DNA of 11,487 bases from an uncultured Eubacteriales bacterium (GCA_900321195.1 ONVG01000029.1:1-11487), one strand, 5' to 3'. Shown: positions 1 to 7,271, counted from the stretch's first letter. A program made the numbers and translations. The notes: a model not told the origin generated them from the letters alone.

Positions 1-165
1 GTTTCCAAAAGTTGTCCGTAAGATAACAGTACCGTAGGGAGTACGGGAAGGGTTTGCCTCATAAAAAACCCATAGCCTCGGAAACTGATGCCCGTAAAAG
101 CAATCCTTTGCAAGGTTGGGCGGATTAAAGGAAGCTCCCGCCTCTATAGGCGGTGAGTACTTCAC
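1..165 (+). ncRNA. Probable omega RNA / right end of an IS200/IS605 (IS1341-type) TnpB element
   Basis: No convincing reading frame covers this stretch, but it is full of nested complementary arms. GTTTCC at 1-6 pairs with GGAAAC at 80-85. CCGTA at 32-36 pairs with TACGG at 42-46. GGGTTT at 50-55 pairs with AAACCC at 66-71. GCCC near 91 can pair with GGGC near 118. A long terminal hairpin spans 131-163 (GAAG/CTTC, CTC/GAG and CCGCCT/AGGCGG around a CTAT loop) and is followed by TTCAC. A GGAAGC-hairpin-TTCAC ending is what I recall for the right end of TnpB-only IS605 elements, whose 3' end encodes the RNA that guides TnpB. The tnpB gene itself would lie left of the window. A frame ending at 37 (FPKVVRKITVP, then stop) might be its tail, but that is weak. 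The alternative is a structured leader of the malF transcript. The folding is visible; the family assignment is from memory. Confidence 0.55.
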
Positions 166-207
166 ACAGTTAACAAAAAAGTAGTAACAAAGGAGTTGTA
201 TAACTGT

Positions 208-1770
208 ATGGATTATCTTGACTATGTCCAGATGACCAAAGGACAGCGCTTTGCCTACAAATTCACTTCTTTCTTTAAGGGTATTCCCGGCGCAATAGTA
301 AAGCTTTTCGCTACTATCGGATACTTTATAAAGAAATTCTTCGTAAGTATCGGAATGTTCTTCCGTAACTACGGAATGAGATTTGCAAAAGGCGATGCCG
401 GCACAAAGCTGTCATACATAGTAATGGGCGCAGGAAATATGATGCACAAGCAGTTCATGAAGGGACTTATATTCCTCGCTACAGAGGTTGCATATATCTA
501 CTTTATGATAACCTTCGGCTCATACTATATTTCAAGGATCTACAGCGGTACCGTTGACGCCCCGATAATGCTTTCTTCAAAGAAAACAAAGGGCTTCTAC
601 AGATTCGGTACAGGCGCTATCGGCAGCGAGGTTGCTGTATTTAAAAGCACAGGCTTCAAAGAGGAAATACAGAACCCCGACACATACGATAACTCAAACA
701 AGATCCTCCTTTTCTTCGTTCTTACTCTGCTTATAACAATAGCTTTCATAGCTGTTTATATTGCAAATACAAAGAGCGCTTACAAGACACAGGAAATAAT
801 CGCAAGCGGCAAGAAGCCTATGAACTTCAAAGATGAAATGCTCTCTTTCCTTGATGAGCGTTTCCACATAACTCTCCTTGCTCTTCCTGTTCTCCTTCTC
901 CTCACATTTACCATCCTGCCTATCATATTCACTATCTTTATGGCGTTCACAAACTATGATGAAAAACATCAGCCGCCGTCAACGCTGTATCAGTGGGTAG
1001 GCTTCAAAAACTTCGCAGACGTATTCTATTCCAACCCAATGAAGTCCGAAACATTCGGAAAAATACTTATCTGGACACTCATATGGGCTGTATTCGCAAC
1101 ATTTACAAACTTTATCTTCGGTATCATCCTCGCCCTCATGATAAACAAGAAGGGCATCAAATTCAAGGGCTTCTGGAGAACAATGTTCGTTGTAACAGCA
1201 GCTGTTCCGCAGTTCGTTACACTCCTTATCATGAAGCTTATGCTTGACAGAAACGGTCCTATCAACGGCGTTATCACAGGCATGGGTATGGACGCTATAC
1301 CGTTCCTTACAGAAGAAACATGGGCAAGAGTAACAGTAATCGTTGTTAACATGTGGGTAGGTATCCCGTATACAATGCTTATCTCATCAGGTATCCTTAT
1401 GAATATCCCTGAGGACCTCTATGAGAGTGCAAGAATTGACGGTGCTAACCCTGTTCAGCAGTTCACAAAGATAACTTTCCCCTATATCTTCTTCGTACTT
1501 ACACCTTACCTCATTACTACATTCGTAGGCAATATCAATAACTTCAACGTTATTTACTTCCTTACGGGCGGCGACCCGAAAGCACCGGAGTATTACCGTG
1601 CAGGTAAGACCGACTTGCTCGTAACATGGCTGTACAGACTGACTGCAGAAACCAAGGACTTCAACCTTGCTGCCGTTATCGGTATCATGGTATTCATCAT
1701 TTGTTCTTTGGGTTCACTCATTGCATTCAATATGTCCAAAGCATCAAAGAATGAGGAGGAGTTCTCATGA
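208..1770 (+). CDS. malF: Maltose/maltodextrin ABC transporter permease MalF
   Basis: Inner-membrane permease, one half of the MalFG channel that imports maltose or maltodextrins delivered by a binding protein and powered by a MalK/MsmX-type ATPase. The 520-residue product is close to the length of E. coli MalF. Hydrophobic segments lie near residues 27-50, 85-105, 166-187 and 221-245, with several more up to the C-terminus. The cytoplasmic EAA loop that contacts the ATPase is at about 402-425 (EDLYESARIDGANP). The region before residue 220 is a long MalF-type extension not found in minimal sugar permeases. The start is taken at ATG 208 because the Shine-Dalgarno AAAGGAG ends at 195, leaving 12 bases. 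A TTG in frame at 196 would touch that site and is unlikely. It overlaps malG by 4 bases, so the two are translationally coupled. No binding protein gene precedes it here; the putative omega RNA sits there instead. Phe is mostly TTC, suggesting high expression. Confidence 0.93.
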   Translation: MDYLDYVQMTKGQRFAYKFTSFFKGIPGAIVKLFATIGYFIKKFFVSIGMFFRNYGMRFAKGDAGTKLSYIVMGAGNMMHKQFMKGLIFLATEVAYIYFMITFGSYYISRIYSGTVDAPIMLSSKKTKGFYRFGTGAIGSEVAVFKSTGFKEEIQNPDTYDNSNKILLFFVLTLLITIAFIAVYIANTKSAYKTQEIIASGKKPMNFKDEMLSFLDERFHITLLALPVLLLLTFTILPIIFTIFMAFTNYDEKHQPPSTLYQWVGFKNFADVFYSNPMKSETFGKILIWTLIWAVFATFTNFIFGIILALMINKKGIKFKGFWRTMFVVTAAVPQFVTLLIMKLMLDRNGPINGVITGMGMDAIPFLTEETWARVTVIVVNMWVGIPYTMLISSGILMNIPEDLYESARIDGANPVQQFTKITFPYIFFVLTPYLITTFVGNINNFNVIYFLTGGDPKAPEYYRAGKTDLLVTWLYRLTAETKDFNLAAVIGIMVFIICSLGSLIAFNMSKASKNEEEFS

Positions 1771-2639
1771 CAAATAGTTCACAGATCGAGGCTCGTACAG
1801 GCTATGCGAAAAAAAGAGCGATCGCTAATGCTGTAGTTTATATTATCCTCTCCATAATGGTAGTTATCTGGATAATCCCTATCGTATGGCTCGTACTTCA
1901 GTCATTCAGTATAGAGGAGGGTGTTACAACTACCTTCTTCCCAAGAAGCTTGACACTGGATCACTATATCAATCTTTTCACGAATGAAGCATTCCCATAC
2001 GGCAGATGGATACTCAACACATTCATCGTTGCAGTTTTCTCATGTATTATATCAACACTGTTCATACTCATGGTAAGTTATGCGTTCTCACGTCTTCGTT
2101 TCAAGAGCCGTAAAACTTTCCTGAACCTCGGACTTATCCTCGGTATGTTCCCGGGCTTCATGTCAATGGCAGCTACATATAATATCATGGACATCATAGG
2201 CCTTAAAGGTCAGCTTGTAGCACTTGTTATCGTTTACTCGGCAGGTGCAGGTCTTGGCTATCAGGTATCAAAGGGCTTCTTCGATACTATCCCGAGATCA
2301 CTCGACGAGGCTGCAAAAATAGACGGTGCAACAAGAAACCAGATATTCTGGATAATCATTCTTCCGCTTTCAAAGCCGATAATCGTTTATACGGCTCTTA
2401 CAACATTTATAGGCCCCTGGACTGACTACATCTTTGTAAGCTACTTCATGAAGGATAATGCAGAGAACTTCACAGTTGCTCTTGGTCTTTACAAGATGCT
2501 TGATAAGGAAGTTGTTGGCACATTATTCACGACATTCTGCGCAGGCGCTGTACTCATAGCTATCCCGATCACGATACTCTTCGTAATCATGCAGAGATTC
2601 TATGTTGCCGGCGTAACAGGCGGTGCCGTAAAGGGCTGA
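1767..2639 (+). CDS. malG: Maltose/maltodextrin ABC transporter permease MalG
   Basis: Second membrane subunit of the maltodextrin importer, partner of MalF. The product is 290 residues (E. coli MalG is 296) with the six-helix layout expected: one helix near residues 20-45 after a short cytoplasmic N-terminus, then five further hydrophobic segments. The EAA loop at about 177-200 (PRSLDEAAKIDGATRNQ) is a near-perfect match to the family consensus and is the docking site for the ATPase. The C-terminus ends shortly after the last helix (FYVAGVTGGAVKG), as in other MalG proteins. The ATG at 1767 overlaps the malF stop as ATGA, with GAGGAGG at 1753-1759 and a 7-base spacer. No ATPase gene follows; in Bacillota a shared MsmX-like ATPase encoded elsewhere commonly serves such permeases, which is inferred here. 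A hairpin terminator follows 11 bases after the stop. Confidence 0.95.
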   Translation: MTNSSQIEARTGYAKKRAIANAVVYIILSIMVVIWIIPIVWLVLQSFSIEEGVTTTFFPRSLTLDHYINLFTNEAFPYGRWILNTFIVAVFSCIISTLFILMVSYAFSRLRFKSRKTFLNLGLILGMFPGFMSMAATYNIMDIIGLKGQLVALVIVYSAGAGLGYQVSKGFFDTIPRSLDEAAKIDGATRNQIFWIIILPLSKPIIVYTALTTFIGPWTDYIFVSYFMKDNAENFTVALGLYKMLDKEVVGTLFTTFCAGAVLIAIPITILFVIMQRFYVAGVTGGAVKG

Positions 2640-2650
2640 TATTCAAATTC

Positions 2651-2686
2651 AAAAAGCAGGGATGCCAAAAGCACCCTGCTTTTTTT
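2651..2686 (+). terminator. Intrinsic terminator or attenuator between malG and the amylase gene
   Basis: GCAGGG at 2656-2661 pairs with CCCTGC at 2674-2679. The stem continues inward as TGC/GCA after one bulged A, closing a CAAAA loop. Five A residues precede the stem and seven T residues (2680-2686) follow it. The Shine-Dalgarno site of the amylase gene (AAGGAG, 2691-2696) starts only four bases after the T-run, so there is no space for a separate promoter. The hairpin therefore probably sets partial read-through or an mRNA end rather than a clean operon boundary. Confidence 0.85.
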
Positions 2687-2703
2687 GTGAAAGGAGTATA
2701 TGA

Positions 2704-4422
2704 ATGAAAAAATATAAGATAATATCTCTTGCGCTTACGGGAAGTATCATACTTTCAGCCTTGCTATGCGGATGCGGCGGAAAGAAAACTCCCCAAAGCG
2801 GCTCAAGCGGTACACAGACCTCGGTTTCAGCGAGTACTCAAAGTGCTGACGGCAGTATAAAGCTGCCCGATGACGGCGGTTTTACTACAGTTCAGTACCA
2901 GTTCTCGGATGATAAATACAAGACGTATTACGAGATATTCCCGTATTCTTTCTATGACAGCAATTCGGACGGAATAGGCGATATGAACGGTATAATCCAG
3001 AAGCTTGATTATCTTAATGACGGCGACCCGAATACAAGGACTGACCTCGGAGTAGAGGGAATATGGCTGATGCCGATAATGGAGTCACCTTCATATCATA
3101 AATATGATGTTACAGATTATATGAAGGTAGATGAAGCATACGGCACTAATGAGGATTTCAAGAAGCTGCTTGACGAAGCTCATAAAAGACATATAGATGT
3201 TATAATCGACCTTGTTATAAACCATACTGCTCTTAAACACGAGTGGTATCAGAAAGCAATAGAGGAGCTTAAAGCAGGAAAAACAGACGGCTATGCTCAG
3301 TACTATCATTTTGAAAGGAATCACACAAGCGGAGGCTGGAGCAAGGCGGGAGTTGATGACTGGTATTATGAGTGTCAGTTCTATTCGGGAATGCCCGACC
3401 TTAACCTTCAGAATCCCAAGGTTCGTGAGGAGATTCAGAATGTAGTAAAATACTGGCTCGACATGGGCGTTGACGGTTTCAGACTTGACGCAGTATGGTG
3501 GTACGAGAGTGAGATCGGCAATGACGCATCTATAGCAGACCTTAAATGGCTCTACGATTATGCAAAAACGATAAAGTCCGATGTATATATGGTAGGCGAG
3601 TGCTGGAAGGATACAACAACAACTCTTGAATTCTATAAATCAGGCGTTGACAGCTTCTTTAACTTCTTTGTACAGGGTGCTACCGGAAAGGTCAACCTGA
3701 GCGTAAACAAGAAGGATGCTCTCGGATATGTGCAGTATCTTGAAAAGTGGCAGGGACAGATAAGGGGAAATAACCCGGATGCAATAGACGCGCAGTTCCT
3801 TTCAAACCATGATACCGCAAGAAGTGCCGGCTATGTACGCACACTTACAAAAAGACGCATGAATGCTGCATTCTATATGCTTGCTCCCGGAAATCCGTTC
3901 ATGTATTACGGCGAAGAGATAAGCATGACAGGCTCACAGAATGACCCTGAAAAACGTAAGGGCATGTACTGGTCAAACACAGATATGACCGGATATGTAA
4001 AGAGAATACCCGATAATAAAAATAATTCTCTGCCTGACCAGTCTGTAGATGAAGCACAGAAGGACGAGAACTCACTTCTGAATTTCTATAAGCGCGCTAT
4101 AGCTCTCAGACATCAGAATCCTGAGATAGCAAGAGGAACATTGAAGGCTGTTGAGCTTGGCGATAAATCCGCAGCCGGATATGTGACAGAGTATAACGGC
4201 TCAAAGGTAATGGTCATCTTCAATGCTTCCGATAAGGCAGCAGAGGTAAAAGTCCCGAAAGAAACATTTGAAATAAAAGAGGTAAGAGGCTACCTGCTTG
4301 CAGCCATAGGCAGTGACGAGGAGATAAAGGAGACTATACCTGCAAGCTACTCGGATCCGCTCATAACCGTAAAGGATCAGACAGTAAAGCTTCCGCCCTA
4401 CAGTGCAATAGTTCTCAAATAA
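2704..4422 (+). CDS. Cell-surface alpha-amylase lipoprotein, GH13 (subfamily 36-like)
   Basis: Extracellular retaining glycoside hydrolase expected to cut alpha-1,4 bonds of starch or maltodextrins and feed MalFG. The 572-residue product begins with a lipoprotein signal (KK, hydrophobic 6-21, lipobox L-C-G-C with Cys24 as the likely lipidated residue) and a Ser/Gly/Thr-rich linker to about residue 55. The (beta/alpha)8 domain follows: a calcium-type loop D85-SNSDGIGD, region I DLVINH at 169-174, region V MPDLN at 230-234, region II GFRLDA with nucleophile Asp262 (Arg260 two before), region III acid/base Glu299 (VGECW), and region IV NHD with Asp370. All catalytic residues are present. The MPDLN form of region V is characteristic of the intermediate group GH13_36, which includes other lipoprotein amylases. 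A C-terminal beta domain covers about 480-572. No carbohydrate-binding module is evident. ATG 2704 is chosen because AAGGAG lies 7 bases upstream. It could alternatively be a neopullulanase-like enzyme. Confidence 0.92.
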   Translation: MKKYKIISLALTGSIILSALLCGCGGKKTPQSGSSGTQTSVSASTQSADGSIKLPDDGGFTTVQYQFSDDKYKTYYEIFPYSFYDSNSDGIGDMNGIIQKLDYLNDGDPNTRTDLGVEGIWLMPIMESPSYHKYDVTDYMKVDEAYGTNEDFKKLLDEAHKRHIDVIIDLVINHTALKHEWYQKAIEELKAGKTDGYAQYYHFERNHTSGGWSKAGVDDWYYECQFYSGMPDLNLQNPKVREEIQNVVKYWLDMGVDGFRLDAVWWYESEIGNDASIADLKWLYDYAKTIKSDVYMVGECWKDTTTTLEFYKSGVDSFFNFFVQGATGKVNLSVNKKDALGYVQYLEKWQGQIRGNNPDAIDAQFLSNHDTARSAGYVRTLTKRRMNAAFYMLAPGNPFMYYGEEISMTGSQNDPEKRKGMYWSNTDMTGYVKRIPDNKNNSLPDQSVDEAQKDENSLLNFYKRAIALRHQNPEIARGTLKAVELGDKSAAGYVTEYNGSKVMVIFNASDKAAEVKVPKETFEIKEVRGYLLAAIGSDEEIKETIPASYSDPLITVKDQTVKLPPYSAIVLK

Positions 4423-4437
4423 TATTCTTCACCTAAC

Positions 4438-4471
4438 AAAACAGGCACAGCGCTGCAGCTGTGCCTGTTTT
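4438..4471. terminator. Bidirectional intrinsic terminator between the amylase and padR genes
   Basis: A perfect 11-bp stem, ACAGGCACAGC (4441-4451) against GCTGTGCCTGT (4458-4468), encloses a six-base loop. It is flanked by AAA on the left and TTT on the right, so each strand reads a GC-rich stem followed by T residues. It lies between the plus-strand amylase gene (stop at 4422) and the convergent minus-strand padR-like gene (stop at 4515), so it can serve both. Confidence 0.85.
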
Positions 4472-4514
4472 AGTGTGAAAGGGAGAAATTTTATATGCTT
4501 TGAAATGATATTCA

Positions 4515-4892
4515 TCATTCAAGCTCTAATGTATCTATGCCGTTTTCAATGACTGTATCAACGGCTTCTAAAAGCTCACGGTATTTTTTGAGCATGAATT
4601 TAAGATATTCTTTGCCTTCGTCGGTTATAGCATAATAATTTCTTGTTCTGTGGCTTTCTGTTATTTCCTGAGAGTACTCTGTTACATAGCCCTGCTGCTG
4701 TAAACGGTACAGTACAGGATATAGAAAATTCATTTTATAGGTGCTGTTGCTTCTCTTTTCAAGCTCTTGTGATAAGCTGTAAACATACATGGGTTTTTCA
4801 TTCAAGAGCAGAAGTGTCATCATAGGACTTGTTGCTCTTTTGAAATAGTCTTCAAATGTGCTTTGCGCATCCTTGTTAGAAGTCCTTCCCAT
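4515..4892 (-). CDS. PadR-family transcriptional regulator
   Basis: Small DNA-binding regulator of 125 residues. The winged helix-turn-helix covers about residues 18-95. It contains the family-typical stretches SPMMTLLLLNEKPMYVYSL, then FLYPVLYRLQQQGYV (recognition helix and start of the wing) and RNYYAITDEGKEYL (wing and the last strand). A C-terminal helix of about 30 residues is the dimerisation arm. PadR proteins usually repress, often their own gene and a neighbouring transporter, in response to a small ligand. The ligand and targets are unknown here. ATG 4892 is preferred over the in-frame GTG at 4901 because AGGTGA lies five bases before the ATG, whereas the GTG sits inside the ribosome-binding region. 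It is transcribed alone or as the last gene after the MIF-like gene, but a terminator separates the two. The adjacent ABC exporter is a plausible target by proximity only. Confidence 0.88.
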   Translation of the reverse strand: MGRTSNKDAQSTFEDYFKRATSPMMTLLLLNEKPMYVYSLSQELEKRSNSTYKMNFLYPVLYRLQQQGYVTEYSQEITESHRTRNYYAITDEGKEYLKFMLKKYRELLEAVDTVIENGIDTLELE

Positions 4893-4955
4893 AAAACTCA
4901 CCTACCTTTCTAAATTTACATCATTATAATATTAATTATTCATTATCATTATTGT

Positions 4956-4973
4956 TTATTATAATTATAATAA
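4956..4973. promoter_or_regulatory. Perfect 18-bp palindrome, candidate PadR operator
   Basis: TTATTATAATTATAATAA reads identically on both strands, and TTGTT/AACAA almost extends it by a further five bases each side (one base out of register). It overlaps the predicted -10 box of the padR-like gene, an ideal place for autorepression. PadR operators are often inverted repeats with TGT/ACA edges, which the outer bases resemble. In such AT-rich DNA, palindromes arise by chance more easily, so the assignment is tentative. Confidence 0.4.
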
Positions 4974-4995
4974 CAAATAATTTTAATTCTTGCAA
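4967..4995 (-). promoter_or_regulatory. Probable sigma-A promoter of the padR-like gene
   Basis: Read on the minus strand, TTGCAA (4990-4995) is followed after 17 bases by TATTAT (4967-4972), giving four and five matches to the TTGACA/TATAAT consensus. Transcription would begin near 4960, leaving a leader of about 67 bases before ATG 4892. Other TATAAT-like words nearby make the exact -10 uncertain. Confidence 0.5.
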
Positions 4996-5131
4996 TAGAT
5001 TTACAAAAATTTGCTGTAAAAATAGTGTTAAATTTTTATTGCTTAATTCTTAAAAAAATTCAATAAAAACATTTTGGTGCTAATTTTTATACACAAAAGA
5101 TATAATTCTAATAAAATATTATTTAAAGCAA

Positions 5132-5172
5132 AATAAAATTCCGGCAATATTGTACAATACCGGAATTTTATT
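5132..5172 (-). terminator. Intrinsic terminator after the MIF-like gene
   Basis: AATAAAATTCCGG (5132-5144) is the exact reverse complement of CCGGAATTTTATT (5160-5172), a 13-bp stem. The loop holds its own small palindrome (TATTGTACAATA). On the minus strand the stem ends in ATTTTATTTT, and it begins 29 bases after the MIF-like stop. It separates that gene from the padR-like gene and could also work on the other strand. Confidence 0.75.
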
Positions 5173-5201
5173 GATAGTATTATGATTATTTTGCGGAAAT
5201 A

Positions 5202-5540
5202 TCAGAAATTGCTTCCTGCAAGTCCCCAGTACTGGACCTCCTCATATTTTACATATATCCTGCCGGGTGATACTGAAAGAGTATTTGCAAGAATTTTTGT
5301 GAGACTTGCAGTAAGAGCGTCATAAGCAGAGCTGCTTGCCCTGCCGTAGAGCTTTACTTCGGCAATGGCGCAAGGTTCGTCGCTGCCCTTGAAGTACATT
5401 TTGCAGTTATCGTCAAAGCTGAGCATGAGCCATGCTTCACTTTTTCCGATAAGAGAAATTGCCTTGCCGAACTCGGTCTTGAGAACCTTTTCCTGTTCCT
5501 TTGAAATGCTGACATTAGTTTTTGTGCTGATAAACGGCAT
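5202..5540 (-). CDS. MIF-superfamily protein (macrophage migration inhibitory factor-like tautomerase)
   Basis: A 112-residue protein whose length and sequence match MIF / D-dopachrome tautomerase proteins, which form homotrimers and tautomerise phenylpyruvate or dopachrome analogues in vitro. The start MPF gives an N-terminal Pro2 after Met removal, the catalytic base of the family. Lys33 corresponds to human MIF Lys32. The block GSDEPCAIAEVKLYG (52-66) aligns with SSEPCALCSLHSIG of human MIF. SPGRIYVKY (91-99) aligns with SPDRVYINY, keeping the tyrosine. Differences from human MIF: the CxxC motif is reduced to one Cys (57), and Asn97 becomes Lys98. Its biological substrate in bacteria is generally unknown; no phenylpyruvate pathway gene is nearby. 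AGGTG sits five bases before ATG. It follows the ABC permease gene by 69 bases with a weak hairpin between, so it may be cotranscribed or have its own promoter. Confidence 0.88.
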   Translation of the reverse strand: MPFISTKTNVSISKEQEKVLKTEFGKAISLIGKSEAWLMLSFDDNCKMYFKGSDEPCAIAEVKLYGRASSSAYDALTASLTKILANTLSVSPGRIYVKYEEVQYWGLAGSNF

Positions 5541-5578
5541 GATTACACCTCATTTTTATATTTTGTATTTTATAGTTT

Positions 5579-5609
5579 TAAGCTCCGCTCAGATAAAGCT
5601 TTGAGCTTA
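5579..5609 (-). other. Hairpin at the end of the ABC permease gene
   Basis: TAAGCTC (5579-5585) is the reverse complement of GAGCTTA (5603-5609), with a 17-base loop that holds a second possible pair (GCTCA/TGAGC). It begins immediately after the permease stop and includes a second in-frame TAA. No T-run follows it on the minus strand, so it is a poor terminator. It may mark mRNA processing, or nothing. A TATAAA about 12 bases beyond it has only a weak -35 partner, so a separate MIF promoter is uncertain. Confidence 0.3.
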
Positions 5610-7271
5610 TTATACGGACATTTTGTCTATATTGGCAGTAGCCTTGAATTTGCAGAGAAGATAGCTCACCGCTGTAAGTATCATCAGCAGTATTAGCAGA
5701 GAGAGCATTATTATCAGCGAGCCGATATTTGTAAATGAAAATGCGAGATATGCGCCGGCGCATGTAATGCCCTCAATAACTATTGCCATAGCCATGTTGA
5801 AGAATATATTGTAGTTTCCTCTGAGAGCGTTCAGCTCACTGTCCCAGATAAGCTTGGGATTTACGGAGTCCATAAAAATTCCGAAATATGAAGCGAAAGC
5901 AACTGACAGCAGACTTATTATACAGCAGAATAACATAAGCTTTATGCCCAGATGCAGATATAATGATGCGGCTATTACATATATAAGCATGCCTGCACCG
6001 CTTATTATGATGCTGACGAGTGCTTTTATGTTTATCTGAGCCATATACGACAGCGGGATGTATTTTATAAAGGCAAGATGACTGCCTTCTCTTGTGAATG
6101 CTGATGACGCAATGCAGTTTGCGGCAGTCACGAGTACGGAAACAGCCGAAATGCCGAGTATGAATATCAGGACATAAAACTCGTTTCCGCTGTTTATTCC
6201 GTCAATGAAAGAGCTGAGGAAGTTTGTTTTTCCCTGAAGTACATATATAAGGTACAGGAATATCGGCCATATAAGATTTATGAGTATGCAGTTCATAAAA
6301 TAAGCAGGAGTCCTGAAAAGTATGCGGAATTCCTTTTTGAGATAGCTTATGGATGGACGGCCTGCCTTGACGGAAGAAATACTTTTTGAAAGGCTTTTCT
6401 TTTTCGACACAGCGCTTCTTGATACGCCTGCCACCGTGTCAAGATAGAAAGCTTCGGCTATTATCATGAATATTGCTACCGCAAGTATGTTTATGCCTAT
6501 ATAGATGAGCAGATTAAGTATAGTATGCTCTGTCATTGAATTCATAAGGAAGCTGATGTGCGGAAATATTACTCCTAATATTCCGATAAGAGAATTATTC
6601 CTGTCGGAAAGAGCATTTACAAGATGCTCGGTATCAAGACCGCCGCTTTTGGATATAAGGACAGCAAGTCCGATTATGACGGCAAATGTCAGAACGCCTG
6701 TTATCTTGTTTACGGTATCCTTGTTTTTTATAAAGCCTGTTATGAGCATTACTATTATGCATATAACAGCACAGTATGCAAGCGGGACTATCGGGAGAGT
6801 TATCATTCCGAAAAGGGCAATGATCCATGTATAGAACGGCAGTCCCGAAGCGATGATATAGCCCGAAAAAACAGCTATTATAATGATAAATTCCATTATA
6901 CTCTCACTTATGAGAGCGGCAGTGAATTTTGAGGCTATTATCTTTGACGGTCTGAGCGGAAGAGGGAGAAGGCTTTCGATATCTCCCGAAAAATAGAATA
7001 CGCTGAAAATGACGTTCAGACCGAAAACAAATGAAAAAACGGCGGTCAGCTGTAAGAAAAGCTCGGCGGCGTTCTGACCTGAGCCAAGCTGTAAGAGCTT
7101 TGCTGTCAGGACATAGATTATAATTCCGATAAGGAACGCCATTGGTATCATTATAAAGAACACGGCAATAAATGCCATTATTCCGTAGAATATTTTTTTA
7201 CGTCCTTTTTCTTCGGCGGTGGGTTCAACGGAAGCAATAAGGGCTTTTACAAGCTTCAGATAAATGCTCAT
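5610..7271 (-). CDS. ABC-2 type exporter permease
   Basis: A 553-residue polytopic membrane protein with about twelve hydrophobic segments in two groups of roughly six. The first spans about residues 28-265 and the second about 325-545. A basic cytoplasmic linker (SRSAVSKKKSLSKSISSVK) and KKEFRILFRTPAYFMN, typical of the start of an ABC-2 half, lie between the two groups. Recognisable family stretches are DIESLLPLPLRPSKIIASKF in the first half and REGSHLAFIKYIPLSY in the second, both cytoplasmic loops after a transmembrane helix in large ABC exporters of Bacillota (YthQ-like). The substrate cannot be read from the sequence. Its ATG overlaps the ATPase stop by four bases (ATGA), so the two are coupled and form one transporter. 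The double stop TAA TAA lies at 5607-5612. The orientation and gene order (ATPase first) support export or self-resistance rather than import, and no binding protein is present. Confidence 0.82.
   Translation of the reverse strand: MSIYLKLVKALIASVEPTAEEKGRKKIFYGIMAFIAVFFIMIPMAFLIGIIIYVLTAKLLQLGSGQNAAELFLQLTAVFSFVFGLNVIFSVFYFSGDIESLLPLPLRPSKIIASKFTAALISESIMEFIIIIAVFSGYIIASGLPFYTWIIALFGMITLPIVPLAYCAVICIIVMLITGFIKNKDTVNKITGVLTFAVIIGLAVLISKSGGLDTEHLVNALSDRNNSLIGILGVIFPHISFLMNSMTEHTILNLLIYIGINILAVAIFMIIAEAFYLDTVAGVSRSAVSKKKSLSKSISSVKAGRPSISYLKKEFRILFRTPAYFMNCILINLIWPIFLYLIYVLQGKTNFLSSFIDGINSGNEFYVLIFILGISAVSVLVTAANCIASSAFTREGSHLAFIKYIPLSYMAQINIKALVSIIISGAGMLIYVIAASLYLHLGIKLMLFCCIISLLSVAFASYFGIFMDSVNPKLIWDSELNALRGNYNIFFNMAMAIVIEGITCAGAYLAFSFTNIGSLIIMLSLLILLMILTAVSYLLCKFKATANIDKMSV

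Larger units (their letters stand above)
4893..5201. other. AT-rich gene-free spacer between padR-like and MIF-like genes
   Basis: These 309 bases hold the padR promoter and palindrome (left third) and the terminator of the MIF-like gene (right third). The middle part, about 4996-5131, is extremely A+T-rich with many short A and T tracts. I see no open reading frame, no convincing promoter to the right and no RNA fold in it. The A-tracts could bend DNA or act as an UP element upstream of the padR promoter. Confidence 0.6.

Noticed and set aside
1..165. Known metabolite riboswitch, group II intron end or 6S RNA as explanation of the folded leader
   Set aside because: None of the conserved cores I know for these (for example group II domain V or the cobalamin box) is visible. 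The terminal hairpin with TTCAC fits an IS605 end better.
196..207. TTG start giving malF four extra residues
   Set aside because: The TTG directly abuts the Shine-Dalgarno site AAAGGAG ending at 195, leaving no spacer. ATG 208 has a workable 12-base spacer.
1026..1352. Minus-strand and shifted frames inside malF, with others inside the ABC genes (5854-6039, 6505-6932, 7395-7598, 7821-8033)
   Set aside because: All lie opposite or out of frame within confidently assigned genes, lack ribosome sites and give low-complexity or nonsensical products.
4482..4503. Ribosome-site-like GGGAG followed by ATG CTT TGA after the amylase gene
   Set aside because: It is a two-codon frame beyond a strong terminator and cannot be a gene. 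It is probably a chance or degenerate remnant.
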